Assembly (NCBI RefSeq): GCF_031569985.1
Contig: NZ_JAMQKA010000018.1
Span: 46,677 to 110,676 of the forward strand
Reading direction: 5' to 3'
DNA from: JAMQKA01 sp031569985
Lineage (GTDB): Bacteria > Bacteroidota > Rhodothermia > Balneolales > Balneolaceae
Length of the DNA: 64,000 nt
The position numbers were made by a program, and so were the translations under genes. Positions 1-8,918 of this stretch are shown here, in pieces. Below the pieces are notes generated by a model. It was not told the DNA's origin. It worked only from the letters and a program-made list of their open reading frames with translations, and ran no database searches. Within the stretch, counting starts at the first letter, position 1. Each line of letters opens with the position of its first letter.

Positions 1-477
1 CTTGAGGATATTTCAGTGGGGCGCGACTCCATACAAACCGCCATCCAGCAGTTGGCCAACAAACGGGCCAGTGATCTGGGGCTGGCGGTGCTAGACTTCC
101 GATTTAAGCGCATTAATTATGTGGAAGATGTCCGCCAGACCGTATACGACCGTATGGTCAGTGAACGGCAGCGCATTGCAGAGAAATTCCGATCAGAAGG
201 GCAGGGAGAAGCCTCCCGCATCAATGGTGAAAAAGAGCGCGAGCTGAAGGAGATTCAGTCGGAAGCCTTCCGACGGGCGGAAGAGATTCGCGGTGCTGCA
301 GATGCGGAGGCGGCTGCCGTATATGCCAATGCGTATGACAAATCACCACAGGCGCGCCAGCTCTACAGCTTTGTCCGCTCAATGGAGGCATACCGCAATA
401 CCTTCGATGACAAAACCTCGATCGTAATTTCCACAAACAGCGATTTCTTCCAGTTCCTGCAGGATATGGGTAATTAA
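1..477 (+). CDS. hflC: HflC-like membrane protease modulator, C-terminal part (5' end outside window)
   Basis: The reading frame is open from base 1, so this is the tail of a gene that begins before the window. The visible 159 residues match the C-terminal half of the SPFH/band-7 protein HflC, which partners HflK on the periplasmic face of the inner membrane and modulates the FtsH protease. Visible family features are the LGLAVLDFRFKRINY segment at the end of the SPFH fold. After it comes a charged Arg/Glu/Ala-rich coiled coil with the typical EKFRSEGQGEA and GAADAEAAAVYANAY stretches. The ending FFQFLQDMG resembles HflC termini. hflK would be expected upstream, outside the window. Any internal GTG (base 16) is not the true start. 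Confidence 0.9.
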   Translation, partial: LEDISVGRDSIQTAIQQLANKRASDLGLAVLDFRFKRINYVEDVRQTVYDRMVSERQRIAEKFRSEGQGEASRINGEKERELKEIQSEAFRRAEEIRGAADAEAAAVYANAYDKSPQARQLYSFVRSMEAYRNTFDDKTSIVISTNSDFFQFLQDMGN

Positions 478-608
478 ATCTCAATTAACAATTGCTTAAA
501 TAACAATGTAATGCAGAGCGCCGCTCCGCAAAAAATAGCCAGGGAGATAATGCCCCTTTAAGTAAAAGGTGCGATAAACCAGAGGAAATCATGCGCATGA
601 TTTGGTTA

Positions 609-690
609 AACGTTGCGCAACTCTTCACTCAACGTTGCGCATCGTTGATATCAATGGCGCGCACCATTTTTTGAATGCTGCGCAACGTTT
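609..690. repeat. Cluster of TGCGCA/GTTGCGCAAC palindromic words
   Basis: TGCGCA occurs at 614, 636 and 679 within larger GTTGCGCAAC-like words, and a GGCGCGCACC variant lies between them. A second, similarly organised cluster lies at 27870-27990. The two are not simple copies, but they share the spacing style and the flanking AACGTT and TTGATT words. Confidence 0.55.
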
Positions 691-700
691 TGCTTGATTT

Positions 701-949
701 AACGTCAGTTCGATATATGATTTCTTATTAATAATCCCACGCTTGGTCCCGATGCTCTGCGTTGGGACCTATTGGGACGTTGCTCCGCGTCCAGTATAAC
801 CTATGGTGCCACAGAGACGCGGAGCGTCAGAGGGGCTTCCGCGCAGAGCGGACGGAAGCGAGCAGTTGGTGGAATAGTCCTCGGGCTAACCGGAATGCTG
901 CTACATGCCGGTCAGCGACCGGTTTTTGGCACTGGAAGGGTAGTGGTTG
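701..949 (+). repeat. Dispersed repeat, copy A (inverted relative to copy B at 63277-63502)
   Basis: Copy A matches the reverse complement of 63277-63502 over most of its length. Shared words include AACGTCAGTTCGATATA, CCACGCTTGGTCCC, ATGCTCTGCGTTGGGACCT, GTCAGAGGGGCTTCCG and CTACATGCCGGTCA. Copy A carries about 30 extra bases near 800-828. An internal hairpin CCGGTC-AGC-GACCGG (908-922) followed by five T resembles a terminator. There is no coding signal, so it could be a non-autonomous mobile element or a structured intergenic repeat. Confidence 0.8.
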
Positions 950-1259
950 AAAAAGGGATTGCGCGACCATCGGGGGAAAATAAGAACCGGGATTTACAGG
1001 ATTAGAGGATCTGCAGGGATGGCAATGTTTACTGAGAAAGAATCCAGAAAATCCTTTAATCCTGTCCATCCTGATTCCAATGGGTGAAATGTGAAATTAA
1101 ATGATCTTACATGCAAGATCATCGGCCACTGTCGTTCTAAACCAAAGGCACAGAACGAGATTGGAGTCAATAACGCGTTTAGGGGAAAGTGACTATCTCT
1201 TGAGGACAAGTGGTGTTGTTCAAATGTTTAACTGAAACAACGGCTGTGGACCTTGCGAG

Positions 1260-1280
1260 ATCCTGAAACAAGTTCAGGAT
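1260..1280. repeat. REP-like hairpin
   Basis: ATCCTGAA, a 5-nt loop ACAAG, then TTCAGGAT form a perfect 8-bp stem just beyond the 3' end of the UbiB-like gene. Related CCTGAA/TTCAGG text recurs near 63855-63885. It may be an interspersed palindrome rather than a terminator because no T run follows it on the gene's strand. Confidence 0.5.
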
Positions 1281-1307
1281 GACACAAAGGCTTCTCATGA
1301 CCAATAA

Positions 1308-2630
1308 CTAATTCTCTTCTATTTCCTCTAAAACTTCCAAGGCTTTTTTGCGACTTTCTCGGGTATCGACGACTGCTCCCAGCTTCATCAAAAGATTGTA
1401 GAGCCCAAGATGCACCCTCGTGCTGTAGATGAAGTGCTTGGAACCGCGCGGCTCATTCATGATAGGCGGCTCCTTGGCAAACCGGTTGATCAGCGCCTTG
1501 AATTCCGGATCCCCAAAATCAAACCGGTCATTTTTGTAGGGTTGGGCAAATGCCCGGCCGTAATTCATGCAGAATTTGAAGAAGCGTTCTTCTTTTTCCG
1601 GGTCATCCGGGTTCTCTTTTGTTATCTCAAGGTCGATAAAAAGTTTTCTGATTTTATCAATATCATCTTCCATGTGAATGGGGAGCAGACGAAGGTACTT
1701 GTTGGAAAACTCCAGTGGAAACTTTTTGACGCATCCGAAGTCAATGACACCAAGGCGACCATCTTCGGTAAAAAGGAAATTGCCGGGATGAGTATCGGCA
1801 TGGACCGTATCGCGCTGCACCACCTGGTCGTGGAAGAAATCCCACAACAATTGTCCGAAATGATTACGTTCTTCCTGGGAGGGGGAGGTCTGCAGAAATT
1901 CCTTCAGGTGTTTTCCCTCTATAAACGTCATCGTTAATACTTTCTGCGTGGAAAGTTCTTCAATCCACTCTGGAGTGACAACCGCACCGTTCGAAAATCG
2001 TTTTCTGAATGCTTCGATCTGTTGGCCTTCCTGAATATAGTCGGTCTCCTCCATCAGCGTCGATTCAACCTCCTCAAAATAGTCGTCGAGATCGGCGCCC
2101 TTTTTGACAAACCGTTTGATCAGGATTTTAGCCATGCCGAGATCCGACTGGATCGTCTCCCGGACGTTGGGATATTGAATTTTTACCGCCACATCCCGCC
2201 CGTCTTTGAGTCGGGCCTTGTGAACCTGTCCTATTGAGGCTGCCGCCAGGGCTGAGGTGTTGAACGAGGAGAACACCTGTTCCGGGTAACTGCCGAGCTG
2301 CTTTTTGATGATCGACCGTGCGAGCGCTTTGTTAATCGGCGGCACGCTGTACTGTGCTTCACCCATAACTTCGGTAAACTCCTCGGGCAGCATCCCCTGG
2401 TCCATGCTTAGCGACTGCGCAATTTTGAGGGCCGTCCCACGTAGCTTGCTGAACTCATCAAACACCTCTCGCGCATTTTCGGTGTGAAAGCGGCTGCTCT
2501 CTTCTTTCGATTCTTTCCTACCGGCCGCCTTTTTGAGATGTCTTTTTGCATAATTGGTGCCCAGCTTCAGGCCTGTCTTTGCGAATATTTTGCCGCGCTC
2601 AAATTTAGATGAAGGAAAATCGTCACTCAT
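1308..2630 (-). CDS. ABC1/UbiB-family atypical kinase (AarF/ADCK-like)
   Basis: This 440-residue protein belongs to the ABC1/ADCK/UbiB atypical kinase-like family, whose members act in ubiquinone or other isoprenoid lipid metabolism as ATPases. Family marks seen are a KxGQ-like segment (KLRGTALKIAQ, residues 62-72), the alanine-rich nucleotide loop LAAASIGQVH (128-137), the invariant lysine K150 in VAVK, a catalytic loop VHADTHPGNFLF (276-287) and the DFG motif (297-299). There is no membrane segment. Its start codon overlaps the stop of the upstream TetR gene by one base (TAATG), so the two are probably co-translated. The substrate cannot be told from sequence. A carotenoid hydroxylase gene lies close by on the other strand, but a link is only suggestive. 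Confidence 0.9.
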   Translation of the reverse strand: MSDDFPSSKFERGKIFAKTGLKLGTNYAKRHLKKAAGRKESKEESSRFHTENAREVFDEFSKLRGTALKIAQSLSMDQGMLPEEFTEVMGEAQYSVPPINKALARSIIKKQLGSYPEQVFSSFNTSALAAASIGQVHKARLKDGRDVAVKIQYPNVRETIQSDLGMAKILIKRFVKKGADLDDYFEEVESTLMEETDYIQEGQQIEAFRKRFSNGAVVTPEWIEELSTQKVLTMTFIEGKHLKEFLQTSPSQEERNHFGQLLWDFFHDQVVQRDTVHADTHPGNFLFTEDGRLGVIDFGCVKKFPLEFSNKYLRLLPIHMEDDIDKIRKLFIDLEITKENPDDPEKEERFFKFCMNYGRAFAQPYKNDRFDFGDPEFKALINRFAKEPPIMNEPRGSKHFIYSTRVHLGLYNLLMKLGAVVDTRESRKKALEVLEEIEEN

Positions 2631-3328
2631 TAATCTCGTATTTCAATTTCGGGGAACAGTTTCTTGATCGATTCAAATCCTCTGCCGAATATATTATTGG
2701 TGAACAGGAATTTTGCCAGTTCCAAGCCTTTATCGATCGTCGTGTTGTACATGATCTCCTGCAAGAACACAGTGTATTTGTCAGTGAGTTCCATGCTCAC
2801 CTCTTTGCCCTCACTTTCCTCTTTCAGCCAGAAGCGGATTAGTGCAGTGTATTTTTTGTAAAGCAAACTATAGAGGTAGTCGTTTGTCAGGAGGGAGCTG
2901 CTCATTGAAATTCGGGGATCACTGGTGAAAAAATCTTTAATGAGTTGCCGGGATTTTGCTTCGAATTCGGTGGTTGTGTACGAACATAGAATCAAAGGCC
3001 GGAAAGTTTGGCGAACAAATTCCTCGTGTTCCCCAAACAGATCGAACGAGGTGTAGGCAAAGTTGGAGAGCTTTTCCGCCAGCGTGTAATCCTCAAATCC
3101 CTCAATTTCTTGCAGCATCAGCAGGTAGCGCACGATGATCGCCTCATAATAAAATAGCAGAATCGCCTTTTTGTTCGGGAAATACTCAAAAATATTGGCT
3201 ACATCCAGGTCGACTTCTTCTGCAACGCGATGGAGCGTAAAATTTTTCCCCTGCTTTTCATACTGCTTGGCAGCTGCGTCCGCAATAGTAAACTTTATCT
3301 CAAATATCTCAGGATCAAAGTTGTCCAT
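2630..3328 (-). CDS. TetR/AcrR family transcriptional regulator
   Basis: This 232-residue protein has a TetR-type N-terminal helix-turn-helix at about residues 12-55, with the characteristic TLHRVAEEVDLDVANIFEYFPNK recognition region (the F.YF.NK signature). A helical ligand-binding or dimerisation domain of about 170 residues follows. It is the first gene of a two-gene unit with the UbiB-like kinase, which it overlaps by one base, so it probably controls that operon and perhaps the divergent crtZ across a 195-bp gap. The ligand is unknown. No clear palindromic operator was identified by eye in the gap. Confidence 0.88.
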   Translation of the reverse strand: MDNFDPEIFEIKFTIADAAAKQYEKQGKNFTLHRVAEEVDLDVANIFEYFPNKKAILLFYYEAIIVRYLLMLQEIEGFEDYTLAEKLSNFAYTSFDLFGEHEEFVRQTFRPLILCSYTTTEFEAKSRQLIKDFFTSDPRISMSSSLLTNDYLYSLLYKKYTALIRFWLKEESEGKEVSMELTDKYTVFLQEIMYNTTIDKGLELAKFLFTNNIFGRGFESIKKLFPEIEIRD

Positions 3329-3523
3329 GACTTTAGTATCACCGGTTTACATGATGATTTTCAACAATAAATTTATGCATTGTACAGATGCATACCTGCT
3401 AACAATCTCTACGAGCAATTAAATCCAAAAGTTTTGCAAAACTCTCCAGAATTTAGGTTCATGATGGATAAGTTTTACATCGCATAAAATAATAGTCTCT
3501 GCCGGTTAACACGGATAAAAAAC

Positions 3524-3991
3524 GTGATGATCATGGGTGATATTTTAATGTTTGTCGGTTTTGTAATGCTGGGATTTTGCGGGATGGAGATCGCCTCCTA
3601 CGTGCTGCATCGCTTTATTTTTCATGGGATTTTATGGGATATCCATGAGTCTCACCACAGGCCCGCGCACGGCTGGTTTGAGATGAATGATCTGTTTTCA
3701 CTCATTTTTGCTATGGTGTCCATCGGGTTAATAGTGTGGGGATCGGAGGATCCACTGGGCTCTGCGTCCTTCTCCATCGGTACTGGCATTGCAGTCTACG
3801 GCGTACTGTATTTTATCATCCACGATCTTTTTGCACATAAGCGGTTTATGCCGTTCAAAAGTGACAGCAAAATTATGCAGCTGATTCGCCGGGCGCACCA
3901 GCGTCACCACCAGTCGGTTGACCAAGAGGGGCAGGAGCCGTATGGTTTGTTCTTGTTTCCGTATGACAAATACAAAAGTGATAATCGGTAA
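3524..3991 (+). CDS. crtZ: Beta-carotene hydroxylase CrtZ-like (fatty acid hydroxylase superfamily)
   Basis: This 155-residue membrane di-iron hydroxylase is expected to add 3-hydroxyl groups to the beta-ionone rings of carotenoids, for example beta-carotene to zeaxanthin. All four histidine motifs that bind the two irons are visible: H29xxxxH34, H41xxHH45, H100xxxxH105 and H125xxHH129. Hydrophobic segments lie at about 8-27, 58-72 and 84-99. The length fits bacterial CrtZ. ATGs at 3524, 3527 and 3533 are all possible starts. The gene is transcribed away from the TetR/UbiB pair. No other carotenoid gene is in view. Confidence 0.88.
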   Translation: MMIMGDILMFVGFVMLGFCGMEIASYVLHRFIFHGILWDIHESHHRPAHGWFEMNDLFSLIFAMVSIGLIVWGSEDPLGSASFSIGTGIAVYGVLYFIIHDLFAHKRFMPFKSDSKIMQLIRRAHQRHHQSVDQEGQEPYGLFLFPYDKYKSDNR

Positions 3992-4220
3992 TTGTTGATT
4001 TATTGATGAAAGGGGCTTTAAGGTCGAGAAGTCCAAGGTCGGAAGGTCAAAGGTATGATTCATTTCCCTTGGATCTGGTGTTGAAACGTTGAATTGTTGA
4101 GCTGTTGAGTGAATTACCGGCTAAGTCCAAATATCTGTGCATTTATTTTGTAATATCTATTTTCTAAGTCAATGATTTACAATTTTCTTGTGGAAGCCAT
4201 AATTAATAGGAATTTAACAT

Positions 4221-5180
4221 ATGGATCGTAAAAAATTTCTGTGGACTTCATTACTCGGGGCGTTGATACCTGCTGGCAAGTTTTCATTCTCTGGCAAAAG
4301 CGAGCAGGTGGTTGGACCAGTGGTCATTTCAACATGGGACAACCGAAAGGCGAATCGTGCAGCGTGGGATATTCTCTCAAAGGCAGGGACAGCCCTGGAT
4401 GCCGTAGAAGCAGGTGCCCGTGTTCCGGAAGCCGACCCTGCTGATCACTCCGTAGGCTATGGTGGCTACCCGGACCGCACCGGCAAGGTAACGCTTGATG
4501 CCTGCATCATGAACGAGGAGTCGCGCTGTGGGTCGGTGGCTTTCCTGCAGGATATCAAACACCCGGTGTCAGTAGCTCGCAAAGTTCTGGAAAGCTCCCC
4601 ACACGTCATGTTGGTTGGAGAAGGGGCACGGCAGTTTGCCATGAAACAGGGATTCAAAAAAGAGAATCTGCTCACCGACCACGCCCGAGAGGTGTGGGAG
4701 AGCTGGAAGAAAAACCCGGAATTCCCTGTTACAAGCTGGGACAAGTATATCAATCATGACACGATAGGTATTCTTGCACTTGATGAACAGGGTAATCTCT
4801 CCGGCGCCTGCACCACCAGCGGTATCGGGATGAAAATGCATGGTCGGGTTGGGGATTCGCCTCTAATCGGTGCGGGACTTTTCGTGGACAAGGAGATCGG
4901 GGCCGCAGCGGCAACCGGCGTTGGCGAAGAGGTGATCCGGGTTGCGGGCAGTCACCTGGTGGTTGAATTGATGCGTCATGGATCTTCACCAGTCGAGGCA
5001 TGTAAACAGGCCGTTGACCGGATTGTGAGCAATAACGGAGGACAGATGGAGGGACAGGTTGGATTCCTTGCATTGAACAAAAATGGTGAGTATGGCGGGT
5101 ATTCAATTCAACCGGGCTATTCATATGCTATTCGCGATATGAAAACCGAGGAGCTGGTAAAGAGTAAAAGTCGCTTTTAA
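4221..5180 (+). CDS. Exported glycosylasparaginase (N4-(beta-N-acetylglucosaminyl)-L-asparaginase), Ntn hydrolase
   Basis: This 319-residue Ntn-hydrolase of the asparaginase-2/aspartylglucosaminidase family splits the GlcNAc-asparagine bond left after N-glycoprotein degradation. The autoprocessing site is visible as HD-T181-IG, where Thr181 becomes the N-terminal nucleophile of the beta chain. The substrate-binding GDSPLIGAG segment is at 211-219 and the GGYPDRTGKVTLDA region at 81-94. The N terminus (MDRKKFLWTSLLGALIPAG) is a Tat-like or Sec-like export signal in which the twin arginine is replaced by Arg-Lys. It belongs functionally with the GH20, GH29, GH3 and GH109-like enzymes of this window. 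The 230-bp upstream spacer has repetitive GTTGAA/TTGTTGA text. Confidence 0.9.
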   Translation: MDRKKFLWTSLLGALIPAGKFSFSGKSEQVVGPVVISTWDNRKANRAAWDILSKAGTALDAVEAGARVPEADPADHSVGYGGYPDRTGKVTLDACIMNEESRCGSVAFLQDIKHPVSVARKVLESSPHVMLVGEGARQFAMKQGFKKENLLTDHAREVWESWKKNPEFPVTSWDKYINHDTIGILALDEQGNLSGACTTSGIGMKMHGRVGDSPLIGAGLFVDKEIGAAAATGVGEEVIRVAGSHLVVELMRHGSSPVEACKQAVDRIVSNNGGQMEGQVGFLALNKNGEYGGYSIQPGYSYAIRDMKTEELVKSKSRF

Positions 5181-5199
5181 AAAGTAAAGGTACCTAAAG

Positions 5200-5784
5200 C
5201 TACTGGAGTTTGTCCAGGATTTGTTCCGCCTGCCACAGGTGCCTACGCTGGTGGACCTCAACAACGGCAAAACACTCGGCAAGTCTCATTTTTATAAATG
5301 TTAGCAGGGGATTCGAGACCTTCACGCTATCCAGGTCAACTGACTTGATCCGTGCCTGCTCAAGTTCATCGATAAAGTTGTTTTGCAACGTATTGAACTC
5401 ATCCAAAACGTTCGTTTTTTTCAGCGCCACAGATTTTGGGGTGAACGGTTTCACTGTTTTCATTTTCATCCTGTAGGGTGGAGCGAACAGCCAAATCACA
5501 CCCTTCCAAATAAGGCGTGGAGTAAATGCGCTCTCCAAACTTTTGGATGGCTTCCCTTCTTCTGCTGACTCCATACCCCTGCGTATATTGCTCAAATACC
5601 GGTTGCCAAATTCGTTTAAATGACTATAGCACTCGGCAATACTCCAGGTTTCGGGGGCCGGACGTTGAACGAAAATATCTTCACTTAGGGGTTGGCAAAA
5701 GGAGATCGACCGATCCCTGGCCTGCGTAAATTGGTTTATAAACCACTGATACGTATATGGCTGAACACCTATAGAATCACTCAT
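5200..5784 (-). CDS. DinB-fold (DinB-like/YfiT-type) protein
   Basis: This 194-residue four-helix protein resembles the DinB/YfiT superfamily of metal-binding proteins, some of which are thiol-dependent transferases. The typical motif W-S-I-A-E-C-Y-S-H-L (about residues 47-56) is present, and a C-terminal EVHQRRHLWQAEQIL segment supplies the other histidines (metal ligands by analogy). It converges with the glycosylasparaginase gene across only 19 bp, and no terminator is visible there. The function is not known. The family call is good, but no reaction should be inferred. Confidence 0.75.
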   Translation of the reverse strand: MSDSIGVQPYTYQWFINQFTQARDRSISFCQPLSEDIFVQRPAPETWSIAECYSHLNEFGNRYLSNIRRGMESAEEGKPSKSLESAFTPRLIWKGVIWLFAPPYRMKMKTVKPFTPKSVALKKTNVLDEFNTLQNNFIDELEQARIKSVDLDSVKVSNPLLTFIKMRLAECFAVVEVHQRRHLWQAEQILDKLQ

Positions 5785-5876
5785 AGTTGAATGATTAATG
5801 CATAATTAACGACCTGAAAATAGCTAAAAATACGGGCAAGCTAGTTGAATTTAGGTTGATGTTCACTTCCAACATC

Positions 5877-6980
5877 TCACATCTTACGTTTAACTTCCAT
5901 AATCCGTTTGTAGGACTCTTCTATCCGTTCTTTTGGAATTTCTCCATTTTCCACCAGCCGGTTTATAATGGATATTGCTCGCTGGGCAATGTCCTCTTCA
6001 AAGATGGAGTTATTGGCAAATACCAGCACGTCGAGTCCGGCATTAATGCCCTGTTTAAGCGCAGTCTGTAGCCCATATTGCGACCGGATTGCGTTCATCT
6101 GCATGTCATCAGAAAAAATAATTCCCCCGAAATTGAGGCTATCCCGTAGAACACCGGAAAGCACGGGCTTGGAGAGCGTGGCGGGATAGGTGGAATCCAG
6201 CTTTGCATTGAAGACGTGCGCTGTCATTACTGCCGGAATAGAATCGCTGGCGATTAAGTTTTGATAGGGTTTTAACTCAACAGGTTCCCAGGTCTCCGTC
6301 ACATCGGCAATGCCTTTGTGGGAGTCGTTCCAGGCGCTCCCGTGTCCTGGAAAATGCTTCAACACCGGGATTATACCTGAATTTAGGTGTTCATCAACAA
6401 CAATACGGGCATGTTTGGTGACCACATCGGGGTCCGCCGAAAAACTGCGCTCCAGCTTCCCGATAATCGGATTTTTGGGATTGGTATTTAGATCGACAAC
6501 GGGGGCAAAATTCAGGTTGAATCCCAGCTTGTTGAGCAGTTCTGATTGATATCGTGCGTAAAAGCGGGTGGAGTCGGCATTATTAAGCGAACCAAGGTAT
6601 TCTGCGGTAACGGTTTTGGGAAACCCAAATTTGGTCTTCAGCCGGGCCACGTTTCCTCCTTCTTGATCAACCGCTATAAAAAGAGGAGTGGAACTGACAT
6701 TCTGAAGCTGGTGGTTCAGTTTTTTTACCTGTTCTGCTGACTGAATATTACGAAGGGGACTGTCTGTCGGAACATCGTAATCAAAAAGAATTACGCCGCC
6801 AATGTTCCCTTCTCTGATGTCTGCAACTATCGGGCTCTTCTCATCTACCTCGGTGCCCCGGAATCCCACCATCAGCATTTGCCCGATTTTATCCTCGAAT
6901 GTGACTTCTTGTGCTGGTTGTGCACATCCCGATACACAGGTAACAATTGCCAAGACCAGTGATAAAAGCGTTCTCATCAT
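5877..6980 (-). CDS. GH3 beta-N-acetylhexosaminidase lipoprotein (NagZ-like)
   Basis: This 367-residue glycoside hydrolase family 3 protein is of the NagZ type. A lipoprotein signal with C19 (VSGC) places it in the envelope, whereas classic NagZ is cytoplasmic. Visible motifs are DQEGGNVARL (105-114), the KHFPGHG loop (208-214) with the Asp-Ser-His element D219-S220-H221 that supplies the acid/base histidine in NagZ-type enzymes, and the nucleophile D291 in FSDDMQM. It should release terminal beta-GlcNAc from glycans or muropeptides. It stands between a DinB-fold gene and a TlpA-like gene on the same strand, and the ~60-bp gap to the latter leaves co-transcription possible. Confidence 0.9.
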   Translation of the reverse strand: MMRTLLSLVLAIVTCVSGCAQPAQEVTFEDKIGQMLMVGFRGTEVDEKSPIVADIREGNIGGVILFDYDVPTDSPLRNIQSAEQVKKLNHQLQNVSSTPLFIAVDQEGGNVARLKTKFGFPKTVTAEYLGSLNNADSTRFYARYQSELLNKLGFNLNFAPVVDLNTNPKNPIIGKLERSFSADPDVVTKHARIVVDEHLNSGIIPVLKHFPGHGSAWNDSHKGIADVTETWEPVELKPYQNLIASDSIPAVMTAHVFNAKLDSTYPATLSKPVLSGVLRDSLNFGGIIFSDDMQMNAIRSQYGLQTALKQGINAGLDVLVFANNSIFEEDIAQRAISIINRLVENGEIPKERIEESYKRIMEVKRKM

Positions 6981-7039
6981 AAAAAGGTGCCGGATGAAAT
7001 TTTATCACAAGCTAACCATTTGAAGGCATAAGTCAATGG

Positions 7040-8485
7040 CTATGTTCCCTGTTGGGTTATGAGGCTGTCGAGTACCTGGTCAAGATTAAAGGAAGGCCGC
7101 ACATCGTTATAACGTTCAATATTTCCCTTTGGATTCACCAGTATATAGAATGGAATTCCCCCGCCTCGATACTCTTTAAATGTATGTTGCTCAAATCCGT
7201 TGCCACCATACAGTTGCACCCAGGGATTCTCAAATCGCTGGATTGCACGTCGCCAAACAAGGCTGTCCTCTTCTATTGAGATAGCGACGATCTCGAAATT
7301 ATCACGGGAATATTTCTTGTAAAGATCGCGCATGTGTGGAAATTCATCCAGGCAGGGAATGCACCAGGGAGCCCAGAAATCAAGCAGCACATATTTGCCT
7401 TCAAAATCCTCCATCTCAACAAGTTCTCCATATTGATTCGGCAGGGCGAAGTCAGCGGCCGGCTGCCCTGGAGAGACACTTTTTACTGCACCATAAAATT
7501 CCCTGAGAAAGGCAGTATATTCCTGAAAATCCTCGTATTCATTCAAATAATCCCGATAACTTGCTTCGGCCACTTGGGGGGACATTTCCCCAATTCGTTC
7601 GGCTACCAGGTGCATCCGGGCATAGGCTTTGGCTTTTCGTCCCTCAATATGATCCAACACCGATGTTCGCGCAGAATCGAGCGTAGAATATCCCAGCCGT
7701 TTTATATCATACTGCATTAATTCTTGCCCGTACTGTTGTTCAATCTGCTGCTCTACTCCGAAAGTGTTGGCATAAGCATTGGTGAAATCACGAATCCCTG
7801 CCCGTTGATTAGCAAGGACTTCAAAAGTAAAAAAGTTATATTTCTTAGCCTTTTCCAGAACGAGTTGTCGCTCTTTTTCGGGATCAAATCCATCTTGTCC
7901 TCTCCGATATTTAATCGATTCAAGCCGTTTCACAAGATATTCCCCGATCGCTTTATGATAATAGATTTCAAGTGGTGTGTCTCCCAGATGTCGTTTGGCG
8001 ACAGATATACGGTTTTTATACAGCTCCAACACGTCATTTGGCTCACCATTGCGGAAGGCGGGCAGTCCTCTTTCAATCGATTGAAGAATTTTATTGTCAG
8101 TGGATAAGAAACTTGTGTACATCTTATCCCACTCTTGGGTATATCCGTCGACTGATACGGATTTGGGAAATGACGCCCGCTGGATATTGAGCTCAATCTG
8201 TTCCCCCGGAGATGCAATGACCGGGTATCGTTGCTCATCAATAACAAAGTTTACAACTTCTGTTGAATCTACCGGTATGTTGACTTGAAATCGCCCATTG
8301 GATTGGGGCTGGATTCTATACTGCGTGGTTGGACTGTATTTATAGTGCAGCTGTTGTTTTTGCAGCATTATATCAGAAGAACCGACATAATCCATCTGAC
8401 CTGATATAGAACATCGATCAGTTTGTGCACAGGAGGTGAATACAACGATGAATCCTGTCAATAACAAGAGTTTACAGCTTTTCAT
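7040..8485 (-). CDS. TlpA/ResA-like thioredoxin-fold lipoprotein with N-terminal DUF4369-like domain
   Basis: This 481-residue protein has a lipoprotein signal (FTSC, C19), a beta-rich N-terminal domain resembling DUF4369 (about 25-110), a long helical middle, and a C-terminal thioredoxin/AhpC-TSA domain from about 345. The redox motif W374-C375-I-P-C378 and the cis-proline IP445 are present. Such proteins act as extracytoplasmic thiol-disulfide reductases in Bacteroidota. It is transcribed leftward, and its start lies 53 bp from a perfect 38-bp palindrome (8538-8575). The physiological substrate cannot be inferred. Confidence 0.88.
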   Translation of the reverse strand: MKSCKLLLLTGFIVVFTSCAQTDRCSISGQMDYVGSSDIMLQKQQLHYKYSPTTQYRIQPQSNGRFQVNIPVDSTEVVNFVIDEQRYPVIASPGEQIELNIQRASFPKSVSVDGYTQEWDKMYTSFLSTDNKILQSIERGLPAFRNGEPNDVLELYKNRISVAKRHLGDTPLEIYYHKAIGEYLVKRLESIKYRRGQDGFDPEKERQLVLEKAKKYNFFTFEVLANQRAGIRDFTNAYANTFGVEQQIEQQYGQELMQYDIKRLGYSTLDSARTSVLDHIEGRKAKAYARMHLVAERIGEMSPQVAEASYRDYLNEYEDFQEYTAFLREFYGAVKSVSPGQPAADFALPNQYGELVEMEDFEGKYVLLDFWAPWCIPCLDEFPHMRDLYKKYSRDNFEIVAISIEEDSLVWRRAIQRFENPWVQLYGGNGFEQHTFKEYRGGGIPFYILVNPKGNIERYNDVRPSFNLDQVLDSLITQQGT

Positions 8486-8537
8486 GCGACTGGGCTAATT
8501 GTTTGACTGTATGCCAAATTAAAGAAATAAAAATATT

Positions 8538-8575
8538 TGTTCAGTAAACAGTTGTTAACAACTGTTTACTGAACA
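8538..8575. repeat. Perfect 38-bp palindrome
   Basis: The half TGTTCAGTAAACAGTTGTT is followed at once by its exact reverse complement, with no spacer. It lacks the T tail of a terminator. It could be a dimer or tetramer operator, a cruciform, or a transcript end structure for either flanking gene. The first seven bases TGTTCAG recur in the small inverted repeat at 13080-13094 of the same island. Confidence 0.85.
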
Positions 8576-8674
8576 TTATGTAGATTTAAAATTATTAGAA
8601 CTGTTTTTCCCGTTTTAAGTTTTCTCCACAGGCAGTAGAAAGAATCCTGTCGGGCACAAAATAATTTTTCAATA

Positions 8675-8709
8675 TTTTTTGTAACAGTTCCAGTGTGTGG
8701 CACTCTTGT
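8675..8709 (+). promoter_or_regulatory. Candidate ECF sigma promoter for the membrane TPR gene
   Basis: Reads TTTTTTGTAACA, a 14-nt spacer, then CACTCTTGT. The same two blocks with exactly the same spacing occur on the minus strand upstream of the lipoprotein triplet (13936-13970). GTAAC-type -35 elements are typical of ECF sigma factors, so the sigma factor at 14316 is the natural candidate. The second block would be the -10 region. Confidence 0.7.
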
Positions 8710-8918
8710 GTACAAGAATTGGGAGAAATAAGATAATCATATTCCAAGGAGATGATTTAAAAACTAATATACTCTACAAAATAAAAGTTGTTAGAAGTAT
8801 ATTTTTTCTTCTGATCTAATAAATATGTAAATAAACATCCCTAATAAAATAATATTTCAGCTAATTATTTGATATTTTATAGTTAGGGAATTAAAGGTAA
8901 ACCTTAAGACGCAAGCAG

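Larger units (their letters stand above)
478..1307. other. 830-bp intergenic region rich in dispersed repeats
   Basis: No convincing gene is present. The stretch holds a cluster of TGCGCA palindromes (609-690), one copy of a dispersed repeat also found inverted near 63.3 kb (701-949), and low-complexity text built from GGATTTACAGG and CATCCTGATT-like words around 980-1080, a style common in Bacteroidota spacers. A REP-like hairpin lies at 1260-1280. Small open frames here overlap the repeats and have no protein-like composition. Confidence 0.7.
8486..8918. other. 433-bp divergent intergenic region (palindrome plus ECF-type promoter motif)
   Basis: This AT-rich spacer separates the leftward TlpA-like gene from the rightward membrane TPR gene. 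It holds a perfect 38-bp palindrome (8538-8575) and the promoter-like motif at 8675-8709 that is shared with the lipoprotein cluster. About 210 bp separate that motif from the TPR start codon, leaving a long untranslated leader with no convincing small gene. Confidence 0.7.
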
